From contig DMSQ01000071.1 of NCBI GenBank assembly GCA_003457135.1, positions 1-9,497 on the forward strand: a stretch of 9,497 nt of DNA, written 5' to 3'. A program made the translations under genes and the position numbers. Below, piece by piece: positions 7,607-9,497 of the stretch. This DNA comes from Prolixibacteraceae bacterium. Lineage in GTDB: Bacteria; Bacteroidota; Bacteroidia; Bacteroidales; Prolixibacteraceae. Every line of letters begins with the position of its first letter. Position 1 is the stretch's first letter. The notes beneath the pieces were generated by a model. That model worked only from the letters and a program-made list of their open reading frames with translations. It was not told where the DNA came from and did no database searches.

Positions 7607-8227
7607 ATGGAAAAATTACTCAATACAGGATTCAGAGCAATAATATTTATATCAGCTTTTCTTATAAGTATTAGTTGTTTATCTCAGGCGGTCAGTTCAT
7701 TGAATAAGAAAGAAGTTGCTAAATGGTATAAGAGCCAGGAATGGTTAAACGGTTTGAAACTAAAACCTCATGAATCTACTAATGATCAGGAATTTGAGCG
7801 GCAGTATCATGCGAATAAGATTTGGTGGGATAAAACATTTGAATGGTTAAAAGCAAATGATCTCGATAAAATTACACCAGGCAGATATGTCATCGATGAG
7901 GGAAATGTAATCGCGACTGATAGTGAAGCACCCGCACCAGAGATTGATAAAGTTAAATGGGAGTCTCATAAAAATTTCAATGATCTTCAGTACATAATAA
8001 AAGGGAAGGCGAGTATGGGTGTTTCTCCACTTTCAACGGCTGAAGTGACCGAAGCTTATGACAGTAAAAAAGATGCGGCATTTTACGATGCTGATGGGAA
8101 GTTTTACATCGGTGAGCCTGGAACATTCTTTATCTTTACTCCGAAGGATGTTCATCGTCCTGGTATTAAGATTAGTGGTGATAATGTAGTTAAAAAAATA
8201 GTGATCAAAATTAGAGCGATTAACTAG
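7607..8227 (+). CDS. Exported YhcH/YjgK/YiaL-family (DUF386) cupin-like protein
   Basis: This 206-residue protein belongs to the YhcH/YjgK/YiaL family, small beta-sandwich proteins tied to sugar and sugar-acid metabolism (E. coli YhcH sits in a sialic acid locus; TabA is a relative). Matching landmarks are ITPGRYVIDEGNVIA (about 89-103), ESHKNFNDLQYIIKGKASMGV (about 119-139) and GTFFIFTPKDVHRPGI...VVKKIVIKIRA (about 172-204). The likely metal or ligand residues Glu119, His121, Asp126 and His183 are all kept. Unlike the roughly 150-residue cytoplasmic members, it begins with a hydrophobic signal sequence (AIIFISAFLISISCLSQA) that implies export to the periplasm. LSISC-like ISCLSQ could also be a lipobox. 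I chose the ATG at 7607. An in-frame TTG at 7568 falls inside the upstream hairpin and would add an unlikely N-terminus. The exact reaction is unknown. Confidence 0.88.
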   Translation: MEKLLNTGFRAIIFISAFLISISCLSQAVSSLNKKEVAKWYKSQEWLNGLKLKPHESTNDQEFERQYHANKIWWDKTFEWLKANDLDKITPGRYVIDEGNVIATDSEAPAPEIDKVKWESHKNFNDLQYIIKGKASMGVSPLSTAEVTEAYDSKKDAAFYDADGKFYIGEPGTFFIFTPKDVHRPGIKISGDNVVKKIVIKIRAIN

Positions 8228-8295
8228 AACTGACTACTTTTAAATTGAAAACATGTCTAAGAATTTTCTATTATTTATTTTAATCCTTTAATATC

Positions 8296-9288
8296 ATGAA
8301 AAAACAAACAATTTTAATTATAGCTTTTGTTTTAGTCGGTCTATTTGCTAATTCTCAAAGTGTAAAATGGTCGTCCGATGCCATTAAAGCATTAACTTCT
8401 GAATGGACTGGGGAGCGTACACCTGACGGAAGACCTAAAGTATCAGATAAACTCCTTGAAAGATTAAAAAATTTATCAATGGAAGAAGTCTGGGGTTTTT
8501 TGGAAAGTAAAGGATATGAAAATCAGTTCGAAAACTTTTCCAGTACGTTTGAAAATGGTTGGCAGATTATCCACCCTGAGAAAGTTATGACTGGCCGTGT
8601 TGTTACAGGTCAATTCATGCCACTCAGAAAAGACTATGATAACTACGTGCAAGCTCAGGGGAAAAAAGAAAATCTTACTTCACCCGTAACGAACTATGCA
8701 CCAATTAATGCTTTAAGTAACGGCGATGTTTATGTGGCTGATAGCTACGTTAAAATTGAAGATGGAACCCTGATTGGAGATAATCTTGGTAATGCAATAT
8801 ATAAAAACGGTAAAAGAGGGATAATCTTTAACGGATCTGTCAGAGATGTGGAAGGCCTTAGCGAAATTGAAGGGTTCAATGGCTGGATCAGAGGATCAGA
8901 TCCTTCTGCAATTAAACAGATGATGCTAACTACAGTAAACGCTCCTATTCGTATTGGGCGGGTAACCGTATTGCCTGGAGATGTGGTACTGGCTAAAATA
9001 CATGGCGTGACTTTTATTCCTCCACATCTCGTGGAAGAATGTGTAATATCTGGTGAGTATACGGCATTGCACGACGAATTCAATTTTTTTTGCATCAAGA
9101 CCCAAAAATTTAAATACGACAACGAGAGGTTTGTTGATGTAACGCCTGAAGATTTTGAAAAGGCTTTTGTTGAATGGATAAATGTTTATCCCAATCTACC
9201 CATGGATAAAAAAGTCTTATTTGACTATATGGAAAAACACAAAGCAGAAGTAGCAGCGCGTAAAGCTGCAGCACCAGCAAAAAAATGA
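8296..9288 (+). CDS. Exported RraA-like protein (RraA / HMG-CHA aldolase fold)
   Basis: This 330-residue protein has an RraA-like core, the fold shared by the RNase E regulator RraA and by class II 4-hydroxy-4-methyl-2-oxoglutarate / 4-carboxy-4-hydroxy-2-oxoadipate aldolases. Residues 1-21 form a signal peptide (ILIIAFVLVGLFANSQ), implying periplasmic location. The core includes NGDVYVAD (about 142-149), GDNLGNAIYKNGKRGIIFNG (161-180), then SVRDVEGL, where Arg183-Asp184 match the substrate/metal-binding Arg-Asp pair of the aldolases, and RIGRVTVLPGDVVLAKIHGVTFIP (about 219-242). It is roughly twice the length of E. coli RraA, because of an N-terminal domain (about 22-95) and a C-terminal segment ending in a Lys/Ala-rich tail (EVAARKAAAPAKK). 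The canonical D-D-D-G stretch after PGD is AKIHG here, so activity may differ. It lies 68 bases after the YhcH-like gene, in the same direction, and is probably co-transcribed with it. Confidence 0.85.
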   Translation: MKKQTILIIAFVLVGLFANSQSVKWSSDAIKALTSEWTGERTPDGRPKVSDKLLERLKNLSMEEVWGFLESKGYENQFENFSSTFENGWQIIHPEKVMTGRVVTGQFMPLRKDYDNYVQAQGKKENLTSPVTNYAPINALSNGDVYVADSYVKIEDGTLIGDNLGNAIYKNGKRGIIFNGSVRDVEGLSEIEGFNGWIRGSDPSAIKQMMLTTVNAPIRIGRVTVLPGDVVLAKIHGVTFIPPHLVEECVISGEYTALHDEFNFFCIKTQKFKYDNERFVDVTPEDFEKAFVEWINVYPNLPMDKKVLFDYMEKHKAEVAARKAAAPAKK

Positions 9289-9371
9289 GACCTGTTTTGA
9301 TTTTACTAAATGAGGCGAAAAGCGTTCATACGACCGGATTTATAGTTAATTACCCAAAGTATTAGATTCAA

Positions 9372-9415
9372 AAAGGCTGCTGATTTATTAACCGAAACCA
9401 GCAGCCTTTCTTATA
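9372..9415 (+). terminator. Intrinsic terminator after the RraA-like gene
   Basis: A perfect 11-base stem pairs 9372-9382 (aaaggctgctg) with 9399-9409 (cagcagccttt). The loop is 16 bases and the stem is followed by ctta, giving tttctt after the GC-rich core. The A-run at the left base would serve as a T-run on the other strand, so the element could work in both directions. It lies 83 bases after the RraA-like stop and marks the likely end of the operon. The 9289-9371 gap before it holds no credible gene. Confidence 0.8.
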
Positions 9416-9474
9416 AATTGAAAGGAAACAGAAATACCAAAACCAACAACCGACAATCTCACAAACCGCCTGGC

Positions 9475-9497
9475 ATGAAAAAAATCAACCCATACAA
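9475..9497 (+). CDS. Possible start of the next gene (truncated by window end)
   Basis: An ATG at 9475 opens MKKINPY, a start typical of Bacteroidota proteins, 60 bases beyond the terminator. The frame runs off the end of the window after seven full codons. There is no clear Shine-Dalgarno sequence, which is normal for this group. The product cannot be judged. Confidence 0.35.

Noticed and set aside
8252..8290. Short frame MSKNFLLFILIL between the YhcH-like and RraA-like genes
   Set aside because: Twelve codons in AT-rich spacer, no ribosome site and no conserved feature. Probably chance.
8745..9122. 125-codon minus-strand open frame
   Set aside because: It lies wholly inside the RraA-like gene, which has strong family motifs on the plus strand. 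The minus-strand product has no recognisable features.
9412..9420. TATAAATTG as a promoter for the gene starting at 9475
   Set aside because: It does not match TAnnTTTG, and it overlaps the tail of the terminator. The evidence is too weak to annotate.
1..9497. CRISPR arrays, tRNA or rRNA genes, transposases, toxin-antitoxin genes
   Set aside because: I looked for regular spaced repeats, tRNA-like clover sequences and transposase motifs on both strands and saw none.

Overview
The window looks like chromosomal DNA from a Bacteroidota bacterium, most likely an environmental Bacteroidales/Marinilabiliales-type organism (order inferred, not proven). The reasons are an AT-rich sequence, a SusC/SusD pair, an ECF sigma factor with a FecR anti-sigma factor of the Bacteroidota type, a TAnnTTTG promoter-like element, and start codons with weak or absent Shine-Dalgarno sequences.

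Layout, left to right. (1) 1-129: C-terminal tail of a probable membrane protein entering from outside the window. (2) 130-554: a gene-poor stretch with an imperfect inverted repeat built on a 'gacacaaag/ctttgtgtc'-type motif (173-256), then the start of a secreted protein that has lost the rest of its gene (331-534, in-frame amber codon), then a candidate promoter (536-543). (3) 564-2413: ECF sigma factor and FecR-type anti-sigma factor, separated by 131 bases. (4) 2414-2534: an untranslated leader with two stem-loops and an alternative pairing that excludes both. (5) 2535-7501: SusC-like TonB-dependent transporter carrying an STN signalling domain, and its SusD-like lipoprotein 17 bases downstream. 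(6) 7537-7583: a strong two-part hairpin. (7) 7607-9288: two exported accessory proteins, a YhcH/YjgK/YiaL-family cupin-like protein and an RraA-like protein. (8) 9372-9415: an intrinsic terminator, followed by what may be the first codons of the next gene.

How it may work together: the SusC STN domain would report ligand binding to FecR across the periplasm, FecR would release the sigma factor, and the sigma factor would switch on susCD and perhaps the two downstream genes. The nutrient would be captured by SusD and imported by SusC. The locus contains no recognisable glycoside hydrolase, polysaccharide lyase, sulfatase or esterase. Its only enzyme-like partners are the YhcH-like and RraA-like proteins, both with export signals. 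This suggests a small or already processed ligand, perhaps a sugar acid or other oxo-acid, handled in the periplasm. The substrate is inference only. This is the part of the window most likely to be an uncharacterised system.
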